The notes under the pieces were generated by a model, which did no database searches, was not told the DNA's origin, and was given only the letters and a program-made list of their open reading frames with translations. From Streptomyces sp. CBMA152 (GTDB taxonomy: Bacteria > Actinomycetota > Actinomycetes > Streptomycetales > Streptomycetaceae): a DNA stretch of 64,000 nucleotides. The position numbers and the translations under genes were made by a program. Below, in pieces: positions 1 to 7,476 of the stretch (position 1 is the first letter of the stretch; every line of letters starts with the position of its first letter). The stretch lies in assembly GCF_014596475.1 (NCBI RefSeq), contig NZ_MECJ01000035.1, positions 41,951 through 105,950 on the forward strand. Reading direction: 5' to 3'.

Positions 1-791
1 TCGTACGGCTGCTGCACGAGCAGGGCGTCGCCGTGCGCGCGGGCTCGCGCAGCCCCGAGAAGCTGACGCTGCCCGACGGCGTCGCGTCCGTGAAGCTCGC
101 GCTCGACGACCCGAACGACTTCCCGGCCGCCCTCGCCGGGGTGACCTCGGTCTTCCTGTACTGCGAGCCCGCCGCGATCGACGCGTTCGTGGCGCAGGCC
201 GAGGCAGCCGGTGTCCGGCATGTCGTCGTCATGTCCGCCGACGCGGTGCTGCGCCCCGACGCCGCCGTCAACCCGATCGCCGCGCCCCACCTGGCCGTCG
301 AGCAGGCGCTCGCCGCCTCCTCGATCACCTCGACCCCGCTGAACTGCGGCGCGCTCGCCAGCAACGCGATGCCGTGGGCCTGGCAGCTCAAGGCCCGGGG
401 CACGGTCGGCCTGCCGTACCCGAACAGCTACGCCGACCCGATCAACGAGCGCGATGTCGCCGAGGCCGCGCTCGCGGTCCTCACCGACCCGTCGCTGGGC
501 GGCCGTTCGTACCACCTCACCGGGCCCGAGGCACTGACCTTCACCCAGCACATCAAGGCCATCGAGGCCGCCGCCGGGCGTTCCATCCCGGTCGCCGAGG
601 TCCCCCCGGCCGTGTGGCGCGCCAACAAGCCCGACTTCATGCCGGGCGACATCGCCGACGCGCTCCTGGAGCTGTGGGCGGCCAGCGCCTCCCCGGTCCC
701 GCTCACCGGCGACGTCGAGCAGCTGACCGGCCACCCGGCGCGCCCGTTCACCGAGTGGGCGCACGAGTACGCGGGTCCGTTCCGCGGCTGA
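1..791 (+). CDS. NmrA-like NAD(P)-binding oxidoreductase, 5' partial
   Basis: The reading frame is open from position 3, so the gene begins outside the window; the GTG at 33 is internal. The visible part lacks the first beta strand and glycine loop but keeps the Rossmann pattern of the atypical short-chain/NmrA family: a basic stretch after strand two (RAGSRSPEK), 'DDPNDFPAALAGVTSVFLYC', and 'AGVRHVVVMSADAV'. The C-terminal part (PYPNSYADPINERDVAEAALAVL) matches the segment these proteins use to contact substrate. Such proteins reduce small molecules or sense NADP(H) redox state; the substrate cannot be told. It is followed after 102 bp by an exported hydrolase and then a flavin hydroxylase on the same strand, suggesting one operon. 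Family call is firm, function open. Confidence 0.85.
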   Translation, partial: VRLLHEQGVAVRAGSRSPEKLTLPDGVASVKLALDDPNDFPAALAGVTSVFLYCEPAAIDAFVAQAEAAGVRHVVVMSADAVLRPDAAVNPIAAPHLAVEQALAASSITSTPLNCGALASNAMPWAWQLKARGTVGLPYPNSYADPINERDVAEAALAVLTDPSLGGRSYHLTGPEALTFTQHIKAIEAAAGRSIPVAEVPPAVWRANKPDFMPGDIADALLELWAASASPVPLTGDVEQLTGHPARPFTEWAHEYAGPFRG

Positions 792-893
792 GCGCGACGG
801 CTGACCTCGGCAGCCGACGGCGACCCCCCCCACGCATCCCAGACAGCAACAGTCCCCCCACGCAGGGACCCGCACACAGGCAGGACTGACACC

Positions 894-1895
894 ATGTCGT
901 TGGACCGCAGGAAGATGATCTCCATGGGCGCCGGTTCGGCCGCCCTCGCGGTGGCCGGGTCCGCCGCCTCGGCCACCCCCGCCTCGGCCGCTTCCGCCTC
1001 GCCCACCCCGCGCCGCCACGTCCCGGGCGACGCGGAGCTGGCCCGGTCGCTGTCCGGCGGTTTCCGCAGCCAGTACGCGCACGTCAACGGCGTACGGCTG
1101 CACTATGTGGCCGGCGGCCACGGCGCTCCGCTGGTCCTGGTCGCCGGCTGGCCGCAGACATGGTGGTCGTACCGCAAGGTCATGCCGGCGCTCGCCCGCC
1201 GCTACCGGGTGATCGCCGTCGATCTGCGCGGTCAGGGCGGCTCCGACAAGCCCCAGGGCGGCTACGACAAGAAGACGATGGCGCGGGACATCCACGAGCT
1301 CGTGCGCCACCTCGGCCATCGCGAGACCTTCATCGCGGGCCACGACATCGGTGCCAAGGTGGCGTTCAGCTTCGCCGCCAACCACCCGGCCGCCACCCGC
1401 AAGGTGGCGATGCTGGACACCCTCCACCCCGACGAGAGCTTCTACCAGGTCCCGCTGCTCCAGCGCCCGGGCGGCCCCTTCAACCTGTGGTGGTGGGCCT
1501 TCAACCAGGTGCACGGGCTGCCCGAGCAGCTGATCCAGGGCCGCTCCCGGCACCTCATCGACTGGTTCCTGGCGAACTCGCTCCACGACCAGTCCCTGGT
1601 CACCGACTTCGACCGGAACGTGTACGCGCGCACCTACGACACCCCGGACGGCATCCGCGCGGCCAACGGCTGGTACCAGGCCTTCGCGCAGGACATCGAG
1701 GACCTCAAGACGTATCCGAAGCTCACCCCGCCGCTGCTCGGCCTGGCCTCCGACCAGAGCTACACCGCGTACGTGGAGACGCTGCCGAGGCTGGCGACGG
1801 ACGTACGCGTGGTGCGGTTCGAGAACACCGTGCACTACCTCCAGGAGGAGGCGCCCGAGCGCGTGCTCCGGGAGTTCCTGGAGTTCTTCGTCTGA
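894..1895 (+). CDS. Tat-exported alpha/beta hydrolase, epoxide hydrolase type
   Basis: 333 residues. The N terminus reads SLDRRKM followed by an Ala-rich hydrophobic stretch ending in ATPASA, a Tat-type signal peptide, so the enzyme probably acts outside the membrane. The mature part is an alpha/beta hydrolase: oxyanion segment 'LVAGWPQTWWSYRKVMP', nucleophile elbow GHDIGAK with Asp151 (the Asp nucleophile typical of epoxide hydrolases and haloalkane dehalogenases, not Ser), and His314 in 'ENTVHYLQEE'. Length fits the family plus a signal. ATG start follows GGCAGGACTGACACC. It sits 61 bp upstream of the flavin hydroxylase. A secreted enzyme between two cytosolic redox enzymes is unusual if all three share one pathway. 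Substrate unknown. Confidence 0.88.
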   Translation: MSLDRRKMISMGAGSAALAVAGSAASATPASAASASPTPRRHVPGDAELARSLSGGFRSQYAHVNGVRLHYVAGGHGAPLVLVAGWPQTWWSYRKVMPALARRYRVIAVDLRGQGGSDKPQGGYDKKTMARDIHELVRHLGHRETFIAGHDIGAKVAFSFAANHPAATRKVAMLDTLHPDESFYQVPLLQRPGGPFNLWWWAFNQVHGLPEQLIQGRSRHLIDWFLANSLHDQSLVTDFDRNVYARTYDTPDGIRAANGWYQAFAQDIEDLKTYPKLTPPLLGLASDQSYTAYVETLPRLATDVRVVRFENTVHYLQEEAPERVLREFLEFFV

Positions 1896-1956
1896 CCCAT
1901 GACCCGCCGGTCCACGACCTCGTGGGTCCAGGACCCGATATCTGAGGAGTACGCAC

Positions 1957-3429
1957 ATGGCTAAGGGAGCGATCATCGTCGGGGCGGGCCCCGTCGGGCT
2001 GATGCTCGCGGGTGAGCTCAGGCTCGGCGGCGTGGACGTGGCCGTCTACGACCGGCTGCCCGCCCCCAGTGGCGAGTCGCGCGGCGTCGGCTTCACCCGC
2101 CGCGCCGCCGAGGTCTTCGACCAGCGCGGACTGCTCGCCCGGTTCGGCGACGTGGAGTGGGCCCAGGGCCACTTCGGCGGCGTCCGCATCGACTTCTCCA
2201 AGCTGGACGACAACCACTTCAGCGTCCGGGGCGTACCCCAGTTCCGGACCGAGGAGATCCTGGAGGACTGGCTGCGCGAACTCGGTGTCGCGGTCCACCG
2301 CAACCACGAGGTGACCGGCTTCACCGAGACCGAGGACGGCGTCGTCGTCTCCTTCGAGGGCCCCGACGGGCCCGGCGAGGAGGAGGCCCAGTACCTCGTC
2401 GGCTGCGACGGCGCCCGCTCGGTCATCCGTAAGACCGCCGGGATCGACTTCCCCGGCTGGGACGCCACCCGTGGGATGTACATGGCCGACCTGGTCGGCG
2501 CCGGGGTGCGCCAGCGGCCCATCGGCGAGCAGGTGCCGGGCGGCATGGTGATGGCGTTCAACCTGGAGAACGGCGTCGACCGGATCGTCATCCACGACGA
2601 GAAGCTGCGCCCGCACGAGGACAAGAGCCAGCTCACCTTCCAGGTCGTCGCGGACGCGTGGCAGACCATGACGGGGGAGTCCCTGCACCACGCCGAGGTG
2701 CGCTGGATCAGCTCGTTCACCGACACCACCCGCCAGGCCTCCGAGTACCGCAAGGGCCGCGTCTTCCTCGTGGGGGACGCAACCCACATCCATATGCCGG
2801 CCGGTGCGCAGGGCATGAGCGTCGGCGTCCAGGACGCGGTGAACCTGGGCTGGAAGCTGGCCGCGGCCATCAACGGCTGGGCGCCCGATGGCCTGCTCGA
2901 CACCTTCCAGTCCGAGCGCCACCCGGTCGGCGAGCAGCTGATGCGCAACACCCGCGCCCAGACCCGCCTCTACCTCACCGGCGACGAGATGGAGCCGCTG
3001 CGCGCGGTGATGCGCGAGCTGGTCGAATCCCCGGACGTGGCCCGGCACCTGGCCGGTCAGGTCAGCGGCCTGGACGTACGGTACGAGGTCGGCGCGAGCG
3101 GCCATCCGCTGCTCGGCCTGCGGCTGTCGCCCGACCGCGAGGTCGAGCTCGCCGACGGCGGTCGGCTCCGTGTCGCGGAGCTCCTGCACACCGCGCGCGG
3201 TGTGCTCATCACCAACGGGGACTCGGCCGAGGCGGCGGAGCTCGCCGAGGGCTGGTCGGACCGCGTCGACGTGGTGACCGGCAGCTGGGTCCCCTCCGAC
3301 GTCCCCTCCGGCTCCGGCGAGGACCCCGAGGCCGTCCTGGTCCGCCCCGACGGACACGTCGTATGGGCCGCGCCCGACGGCGGCAAGCTGCGGGACGCCC
3401 TTGAGCGCTGGTTCGGCACGGCCCGGTAG
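1957..3429 (+). CDS. FAD-dependent aromatic hydroxylase (PheA/TfdB family)
   Basis: 490 residues, the normal size for class A flavoprotein hydroxylases acting on phenols and aromatic polyketides. Visible motifs: dinucleotide-binding GAGPVG (residues 9-14), the DG motif 'VGCDGARSV' near residue 150, and the GD motif 'RVFLVGDATH' followed by PAGAQGMSVGVQDAVNLGWK near residues 270-300. The last about 100 residues form the thioredoxin-like C-terminal domain. The enzyme would insert an oxygen atom using NAD(P)H and O2. RBS TGAGGAG lies before the ATG. As the third gene behind a reductase and a hydrolase it may belong to a small modification or catabolic operon. A hairpin terminator follows directly. 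Confidence 0.9.
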   Translation: MAKGAIIVGAGPVGLMLAGELRLGGVDVAVYDRLPAPSGESRGVGFTRRAAEVFDQRGLLARFGDVEWAQGHFGGVRIDFSKLDDNHFSVRGVPQFRTEEILEDWLRELGVAVHRNHEVTGFTETEDGVVVSFEGPDGPGEEEAQYLVGCDGARSVIRKTAGIDFPGWDATRGMYMADLVGAGVRQRPIGEQVPGGMVMAFNLENGVDRIVIHDEKLRPHEDKSQLTFQVVADAWQTMTGESLHHAEVRWISSFTDTTRQASEYRKGRVFLVGDATHIHMPAGAQGMSVGVQDAVNLGWKLAAAINGWAPDGLLDTFQSERHPVGEQLMRNTRAQTRLYLTGDEMEPLRAVMRELVESPDVARHLAGQVSGLDVRYEVGASGHPLLGLRLSPDREVELADGGRLRVAELLHTARGVLITNGDSAEAAELAEGWSDRVDVVTGSWVPSDVPSGSGEDPEAVLVRPDGHVVWAAPDGGKLRDALERWFGTAR

Positions 3430-3444
3430 GCCCGGACACACGAG

Positions 3445-3471
3445 AGCGCCCCCTGTCGGCCGGGGGGCGTT
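3445..3471 (+). terminator. Hairpin after the flavin hydroxylase
   Basis: A 9-bp stem (AGCGCCCCC paired with GGGGGCGTT, one G-U pair) around the loop TGTCGGCCG, 15 bp past the stop codon. No U-tract, as is usual in high-GC genomes. Confidence 0.6.
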
Positions 3472-3542
3472 CGTCGTTCGTACACAGCCGGAACGGCCGT
3501 CGGTTCACCACCTACCGGCGGCCGTGTCCTGGAGCGCGAAGA

Positions 3543-3677
3543 TCAGTCGATCCCCCGGACGATGTTCAGCTCGATGTCGTCCTCCTCCGCCCCGGCGAGC
3601 CGGAGCGGAGGAGCGACGGCCACGAGTTCCCCCGGCCGGAGTTCATGAGCTTCCCGGTCTTCCCTGTTCTCGTACAT
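3543..3677 (-). CDS. 44-residue peptide gene downstream of SARP regulators
   Basis: Unrecognised small ORF. The sequence begins MYENREDREAHELRPGELVA, continues with a hydrophobic centre (VAPPLRLAG), an acidic patch (AEEDDIE) and ends LNIVRGID. The ATG has a close GGGGGAG/AAGG ribosome binding site. It lies 93 bp downstream of a SARP gene on the same strand and codon third positions are strongly G/C, both favouring a real gene. There is no cysteine, serine or threonine, so it is not a lanthipeptide core; it could be a regulatory micropeptide, another RiPP precursor or a partner of the SARPs. No modification enzyme is adjacent apart from the oxidative genes to the left. Coding is likely but unproven. 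Confidence 0.5.
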   Translation of the reverse strand: MYENREDREAHELRPGELVAVAPPLRLAGAEEDDIELNIVRGID

Positions 3678-3770
3678 CTGCTCCCCCTTCGCATGGATAC
3701 GAGCACGGGCCGTTCGAGCATGACCGCGCGACGGCCCCGCGGCGAGCCGCCGGGTTGCACACGGCCCGGA

Positions 3771-4592
3771 TCAGGCCGCGTACAGGTCGAAGGTGGAGGT
3801 GCGGCGGGGGCCCGCGACGACGTCCAGCTGGGGGTCGACGGAGAGGATCGCCTGGTGCAGCCGCTGGAGCTGGGGGGAGGGTTCCACACCCAGGTCCTCG
3901 ATGAGCCGGCCGCGCAGCCGCCGGTAGACGTCGAGGGCGGTCGCCTGGCGGCCGGAGCGGTAGAGCGCCACCATCGCCTGCGAGTGCAGGCCCTCGTGCT
4001 GGGGGTGACGGGCGATCAGATCGGTTAATTCGGCGGTGAGTTCCGTGTGCCGGCCCAGACGCAGATCGGCGTCGATCCGGCGCTCCTTGACCACCAGACG
4101 GCTCTCCTCAAGGCGCATCACCTCGATGTCGAGGATCGGGCCGACCCGCACGTCCACCAGCGCGGGGCCCTCCCACAGGTCGAGCGCGCGCTTCAGGCAG
4201 TCCGCCGCCCGCTCGTTGTTCCCCTCGTCGAACGCCAACTGGCCCTCCGCTGCCAGCTGTTCGAACGAGTGGACATCGACGGCCTCGGACGGCACCTGCA
4301 GCAGATAGCCGCCGTAACGGGTGGCCAGAACATCCTTGGCCGAAAGTGGCGCGTCGGGACCCATGGCGGTGGCCAGGCGCCGCCGCAGCTGGAGGATGTA
4401 CGTCTGAAGGGTCGTCAGCGCGCTGGCCGGCAGATCCGTCCCCCAGATCTCCTCCATCAGCGTCGGTACGGGGATGACCCGGCCCGGGTAGAGGGCGAGC
4501 AGCGCCAGGATCTGGCGGGGCTTGCCGGCGGTCGGGACGATGGAGACTCTGTTCACTTCGGCGCTCAAAGGGCCCAGAACCTGAATTTTCAC
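3771..4592 (-). CDS. SARP-family transcriptional activator with TTA codon
   Basis: 273 residues, the compact SARP form: OmpR-type winged helix-turn-helix (about residues 1-95; 'PRQILALLALYPGRVIPVPTLMEEIW', 'TLQTYILQLRRRL') followed by a bacterial transcriptional activation domain (about 100-255; 'SFEQLAAEGQLAFDEG' and 'GLHSQAMVALYRSGRQATAL'). SARPs bind direct repeats and recruit RNA polymerase, usually at antibiotic biosynthesis promoters. Start is GTG 4592 behind GAGAGGAAACC. Codon 189 (4028-4026) is TTA, the rare leucine codon read by the bldA tRNA, so translation is probably limited to late growth. A second SARP lies 86 bp upstream and a small peptide gene 93 bp downstream. Target genes cannot be named. 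Confidence 0.93.
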   Translation of the reverse strand: MKIQVLGPLSAEVNRVSIVPTAGKPRQILALLALYPGRVIPVPTLMEEIWGTDLPASALTTLQTYILQLRRRLATAMGPDAPLSAKDVLATRYGGYLLQVPSEAVDVHSFEQLAAEGQLAFDEGNNERAADCLKRALDLWEGPALVDVRVGPILDIEVMRLEESRLVVKERRIDADLRLGRHTELTAELTDLIARHPQHEGLHSQAMVALYRSGRQATALDVYRRLRGRLIEDLGVEPSPQLQRLHQAILSVDPQLDVVAGPRRTSTFDLYAA

Positions 4593-4678
4593 GGTTTCCT
4601 CTCAGAAAAACGGCGGGTACCGCCGGACATCGTTGTCTCACCCCGGCACCAGGCCGCCGGGGCCGTGGCCCCTGCGGA

Positions 4679-5503
4679 TCAGCTGGCGCGGGCGACGAAA
4701 CGCTCGGCGACGGAGGGCCCGTCGACCGCGGCGCCGGGCCGCGCCGTGAGGATGGCCAGCTGGAGCCGGCCGAGCGCGGGGGAGGGCTCAAGACCGGCCT
4801 GCGCGACCAGATTTGTGCGCAGTCGCTGATAGGCACCGAGCGCCTCGCTGCGCCGCCCCGAGCGGTGCAGCGCCAGCATCAGCTGGCCGTGCAGCGACTC
4901 GTGCATGGGGTACCGGCTGACCAGGACGGTCAGCTCGGACAGCAGCTCGCGGTGGCGGCCGAGCCGCAGATCGGCCTCGATCCGCCGGTCCAGCGCGGCG
5001 AGCCGGGCTTCTTCCAGGCGCTCGACCTCGGTACGGATCCCACTGCCCTGGGGTACGTCGCTGAGCGCGGGCCCGGTCCACAGGGACAGGGCATCGCGCA
5101 GCAGCCGGGCGGCCCCGGTGTCGTCTCCGGCGTCCATGGCGCGGTGCCCGGCGGTGGCCCGGCGCTCGAACTCCCGGAAGTCCACGGCGCCTTCACCGCT
5201 CTGCAGGCGATATCCGCCGGGCAGGGTGACGAGAACGTCCTTGGCACCGCGCGACTCCTCGTCGTGGCGCGCCAGCGCCTCGCCGATGAGTTCGCGCAGC
5301 TGCATCACATAGGTCTGCACGGTGGTACGGGCACTGCGCGGCGGGGCGTCGCCCCAGAGTTCCTCTGCCAGCGTCGCCAGCGGCACCGCCTGATCGGCGT
5401 GCAGGGCGAGGAGGGCCAGCACCTGCCGCGGCTTGGGAGCGGTGGGTGCGATGGACAACCCGTTCTTCCGCACCGACAGTGCACCCAGCACTTCGATGTC
5501 CAT
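4679..5503 (-). CDS. SARP-family transcriptional activator
   Basis: 274 residues from the ATG at 5503, preceded by GGGGAGAAAC; the frame is open further upstream but those codons do not match the family. Same architecture as the following gene: winged helix-turn-helix with 'PRQVLALLALHADQAVPLATLAEELW' and 'TVQTYVMQLRELI', then the activation domain ('EFERRATAGHRAMDAGDDTGAA', 'LLSELTVLVSRYPMHESLHGQLMLALH'). Two tandem SARPs that clearly resemble each other suggest a local duplication. I saw no TTA codon in this copy, unlike its neighbour, so it could be made earlier. Two 13-bp direct repeats 152-184 bp upstream are candidate binding sites. Confidence 0.93.
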   Translation of the reverse strand: MDIEVLGALSVRKNGLSIAPTAPKPRQVLALLALHADQAVPLATLAEELWGDAPPRSARTTVQTYVMQLRELIGEALARHDEESRGAKDVLVTLPGGYRLQSGEGAVDFREFERRATAGHRAMDAGDDTGAARLLRDALSLWTGPALSDVPQGSGIRTEVERLEEARLAALDRRIEADLRLGRHRELLSELTVLVSRYPMHESLHGQLMLALHRSGRRSEALGAYQRLRTNLVAQAGLEPSPALGRLQLAILTARPGAAVDGPSVAERFVARAS

Positions 5504-5654
5504 GTTTCTCCCCAGAGTCGGGAAATGCGGGGGGTGAGGGGGTATTGGGTCAGAACAGTCCGCACGGCTGGCAGGCCCTCGGCGGCAACCCGTTTGATCA
5601 TGTCCTCGAACCCACCCGGTGCGGCAAGCCCGCCTGTGGCTCATCTGACGTACC

Positions 5655-5687
5655 TGTCAAAGTCCTGACGGCGTTGTCAAAATCCTG
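5655..5687. repeat. Direct repeats TGTCAAARTCCTG, 20-bp period
   Basis: TGTCAAAGTCCTG at 5655-5667 and TGTCAAAATCCTG at 5675-5687 match at 12 of 13 positions. On the minus strand, the direction of the SARP genes, each repeat contains a TTGACA hexamer that could serve as a -35 element. SARPs recognise heptamer direct repeats, usually 11 or 22 bp apart, so a 20-bp period is close but not standard. Binding is inference. Confidence 0.5.
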
Positions 5688-5889
5688 TAGCAGTGGTGAA
5701 TTCTGCTCGGATTGAAGCCGCTCGACTCTGGGTAAAGAACGGCCGGAAGTGGCGGCTTATTTCGACCGGATCCCCTGCTCACCGGCCCGGCGGCGCCCGT
5801 ACTTCGGCCCGGCTCCCACCCACTCCGGGATCCGGATCTTACGCGGACCTTAATGCCGCGCCCAGTGTGAACACCCCCCTCCGCGCATA

Positions 5890-5905
5890 TGTGACGTGGG
5901 TCACA
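5890..5905. promoter_or_regulatory. Crp-type palindrome
   Basis: TGTGACGTGGGTCACA is a perfect match to TGTGA-N6-TCACA and also to the Streptomyces Crp pattern GTG-N6-GNCAC. It lies about 160 bp upstream of the CMD gene and 390 bp upstream of the SARP start. Confidence 0.5.
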
Positions 5906-6062
5906 CCCCGGATCCGTCACATTCATCGGCCACGTTTCGTCAGAGGTATGACGGACGGAAGCCGGCCGGTGTGGAAGTTCTGGCAGGGCCGGTCGGCCTC
6001 CGGCGTCATCGTCACGTGTGAAGTGTTCGGCGTGTACTTGAGATCTTTTGAGGAGAGCAATC

Positions 6063-6524
6063 ATGACTGCTCGGGCGAAGCACCCTGCTTTTGTCGTGCC
6101 TGGTGCGATTGACGCTTTGGTGGCCCTTGGAAAGGCCAGCAAGGAAGTTCCCGGCGTCGAAGTAAAGCTGCTGGAGCTGCTGCATCTTCGGGCGAGCCAG
6201 ATCAATGGCGACGGTTCCAACGCGGACCGTCACCCGCGTCTGGCGAAGGCCGCCGGTGAGACCTCGGACGAGCGTCTTTTCGCGGTCGCCGCCTGGCGCA
6301 ACACGCCGTACTTCACCGAGTCCGAGCGCGCTGCTCTGGCGCTGACCGAGGCCGTCACCCGCCTTGCCGACCGTGAGGACGCGGTCTCGGACGAGGTGTG
6401 GAACGACGCGGCCAAGCACTTCAACGAGCAGCAGCTCGCGGCGATCGTCCTCTCGGTCGCCACCGCGAACCTGTGGAACCGTCTGCACGTGGCCATCGGC
6501 CAGGTTGCCGACCCCAACAGCTGA
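6063..6524 (+). CDS. CMD/AhpD-like protein lacking the redox cysteines
   Basis: 153 residues of the carboxymuconolactone decarboxylase/AhpD fold, with the signature helix 'LLHLRASQIN' and 'VAAWRNTPYFTESERAALALTEAVTRL'. In active peroxidase members the text after QIN is CxxC-xxx-H. Here it reads GDGSNADRH: both cysteines are replaced (Asp, Asn) while the His is kept. A thiol peroxidase role is therefore unlikely; a structural, binding or different catalytic role is possible. Start is the ATG at 6063 behind GAGGAGAG. A second family member in this window (56096-56551) keeps CxxC. A strong terminator follows, so it is probably monocistronic. Confidence 0.85.
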   Translation: MTARAKHPAFVVPGAIDALVALGKASKEVPGVEVKLLELLHLRASQINGDGSNADRHPRLAKAAGETSDERLFAVAAWRNTPYFTESERAALALTEAVTRLADREDAVSDEVWNDAAKHFNEQQLAAIVLSVATANLWNRLHVAIGQVADPNS

Positions 6525-6599
6525 CCACCCCCGTTCAGCTGCTGGTGCCGGCTGACACCCCCGACAGTCGGCAGGGTCGGGCGGACGGCTCGACGGCGG

Positions 6600-6644
6600 G
6601 CGGCCCGGTCACCGCAAGGACGTTGCGGTGACCGGGCCGCTTTT
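6600..6644 (+). terminator. Perfect 18-bp stem terminator with T-run
   Basis: An 18-bp perfect inverted repeat (6600-6617 with 6623-6640), 5-base loop GGACG, directly followed by TTTT. It ends transcription of the CMD gene. Confidence 0.9.
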
Positions 6645-6705
6645 GTACGTGCCGTACGGCGAGTTCGTACGTGCCGTACGGCGAGCTTGTACGTGTCGTA
6701 CGGCG
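6645..6705. repeat. Three tandem 22-bp repeats
   Basis: Three head-to-tail units starting GTACGTGCCGTACGGCGAG at 6645, 6667 and 6689; the last is cut to 17 bp and has one change. Each unit holds the inverted repeat GTACG-N3-CGTAC. They sit exactly between two convergent terminators. No coding sense is evident. Confidence 0.8.
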
Positions 6706-6709
6706 CGGG

Positions 6710-6744
6710 GCCCGGTCCCCGAGGCGAAGCCTCGCGGACCGGGC
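6710..6744 (-). terminator. Terminator of the amidotransferase gene
   Basis: GCCCGGTCC and GGACCGGGC form 9 bp, then one mismatch, then CGAGGC-GAA-GCCTCG, a near-perfect hairpin 19 bp past the stop of the minus-strand gene. Confidence 0.75.
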
Positions 6745-6762
6745 GGCGCGGGGTGTCGGTGC

Positions 6763-7476
6763 TCACTCCCCCCGCTCGGCGCGCGTCTTCTTCGCGGCCT
6801 CGATGAACGCCTCGAAGAGGGGAAGCGTGTCGCTGCCCAGCTCGCCGTGCGCCTGCAGTCCCGCGAGGAACGGAGCCGACGGGTCCTCGGCCTCGGCGCC
6901 TTCGATGACGCCGTCGTCCGACCAGGCGGTGGCGACCAACCCGGCGCCGAGCTTGTCGATGCCCTGGTGGTGGTGGCAGTAGACGGTGGCGGTCGGCCCG
7001 AGGGAGCGGCCGAGCAGGGAATCCGGCTTCACCTGGATCTCGCGCGGCTCGTACTTTCCGGGCACGACGGGCGAATGCTCGGGAAGGTGCTGGTCGAGTG
7101 TTCCGCCCCGGATGATGGAAATCAGCTGGAGCCCGCGGCAGACGCCGAGCACCGGAATCCCGCGCCGCTCGGCGACGGCGAGCGCCGCGAGTTCCGCGGT
7201 GTCCCGGGCCTCGTGCGGCGGAAACGTGAACTTCTCGCGCTCGGCACCGTAAAGAGCGGGGTTGATATCGGCGCCGCCGCTCATGAGCAAGGCGTCGACG
7301 CGCGCCATCACGTCATCGACCGCATCGGGAATCGGCGGCACGAGAACGGGCGCTCCGCCGGCCTCGTGCACCTTCTCCATATACTCCCAGGGGAGCAGGG
7401 CGACATGTACATCTCCCCAAATGTTCCAATTCACCGTTGACAGGTCGGCGGTCACCGCCACGACGGGGCGAGTCAT
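6763..7476 (-). CDS. Class I glutamine amidotransferase-like hydrolase (C26)
   Basis: 237 residues, the size of gamma-glutamyl-gamma-aminobutyrate hydrolase (PuuD-like). Motifs: 'LLMSGGADINPALYG', nucleophile elbow GVCRGLQL with the catalytic Cys, and 'VYCHHHQGIDKLG'. The closing catalytic motif, usually QWHPE, reads QAHGE, keeping His and Glu. The family frees glutamate from gamma-glutamyl-GABA or gamma-glutamyl polyamines, or acts as a related amidase. ATG start follows GGAAGGACGAC. No polyamine genes are next to it. It is transcribed away from the hemerythrin gene. Confidence 0.85.
   Translation of the reverse strand: MTRPVVAVTADLSTVNWNIWGDVHVALLPWEYMEKVHEAGGAPVLVPPIPDAVDDVMARVDALLMSGGADINPALYGAEREKFTFPPHEARDTAELAALAVAERRGIPVLGVCRGLQLISIIRGGTLDQHLPEHSPVVPGKYEPREIQVKPDSLLGRSLGPTATVYCHHHQGIDKLGAGLVATAWSDDGVIEGAEAEDPSAPFLAGLQAHGELGSDTLPLFEAFIEAAKKTRAERGE

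Larger units (their letters stand above)
5504..6062. promoter_or_regulatory. Divergent control region, SARP genes / CMD gene
   Basis: 560 bp without a convincing gene; the frames lack codon bias or cross the neighbouring genes. It holds a pair of 13-bp direct repeats (5655-5687) and a perfect TGTGA-N6-TCACA palindrome (5890-5905), listed separately. The CMD gene on the right has a clear GAGGAGAG ribosome binding site. Confidence 0.6.
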
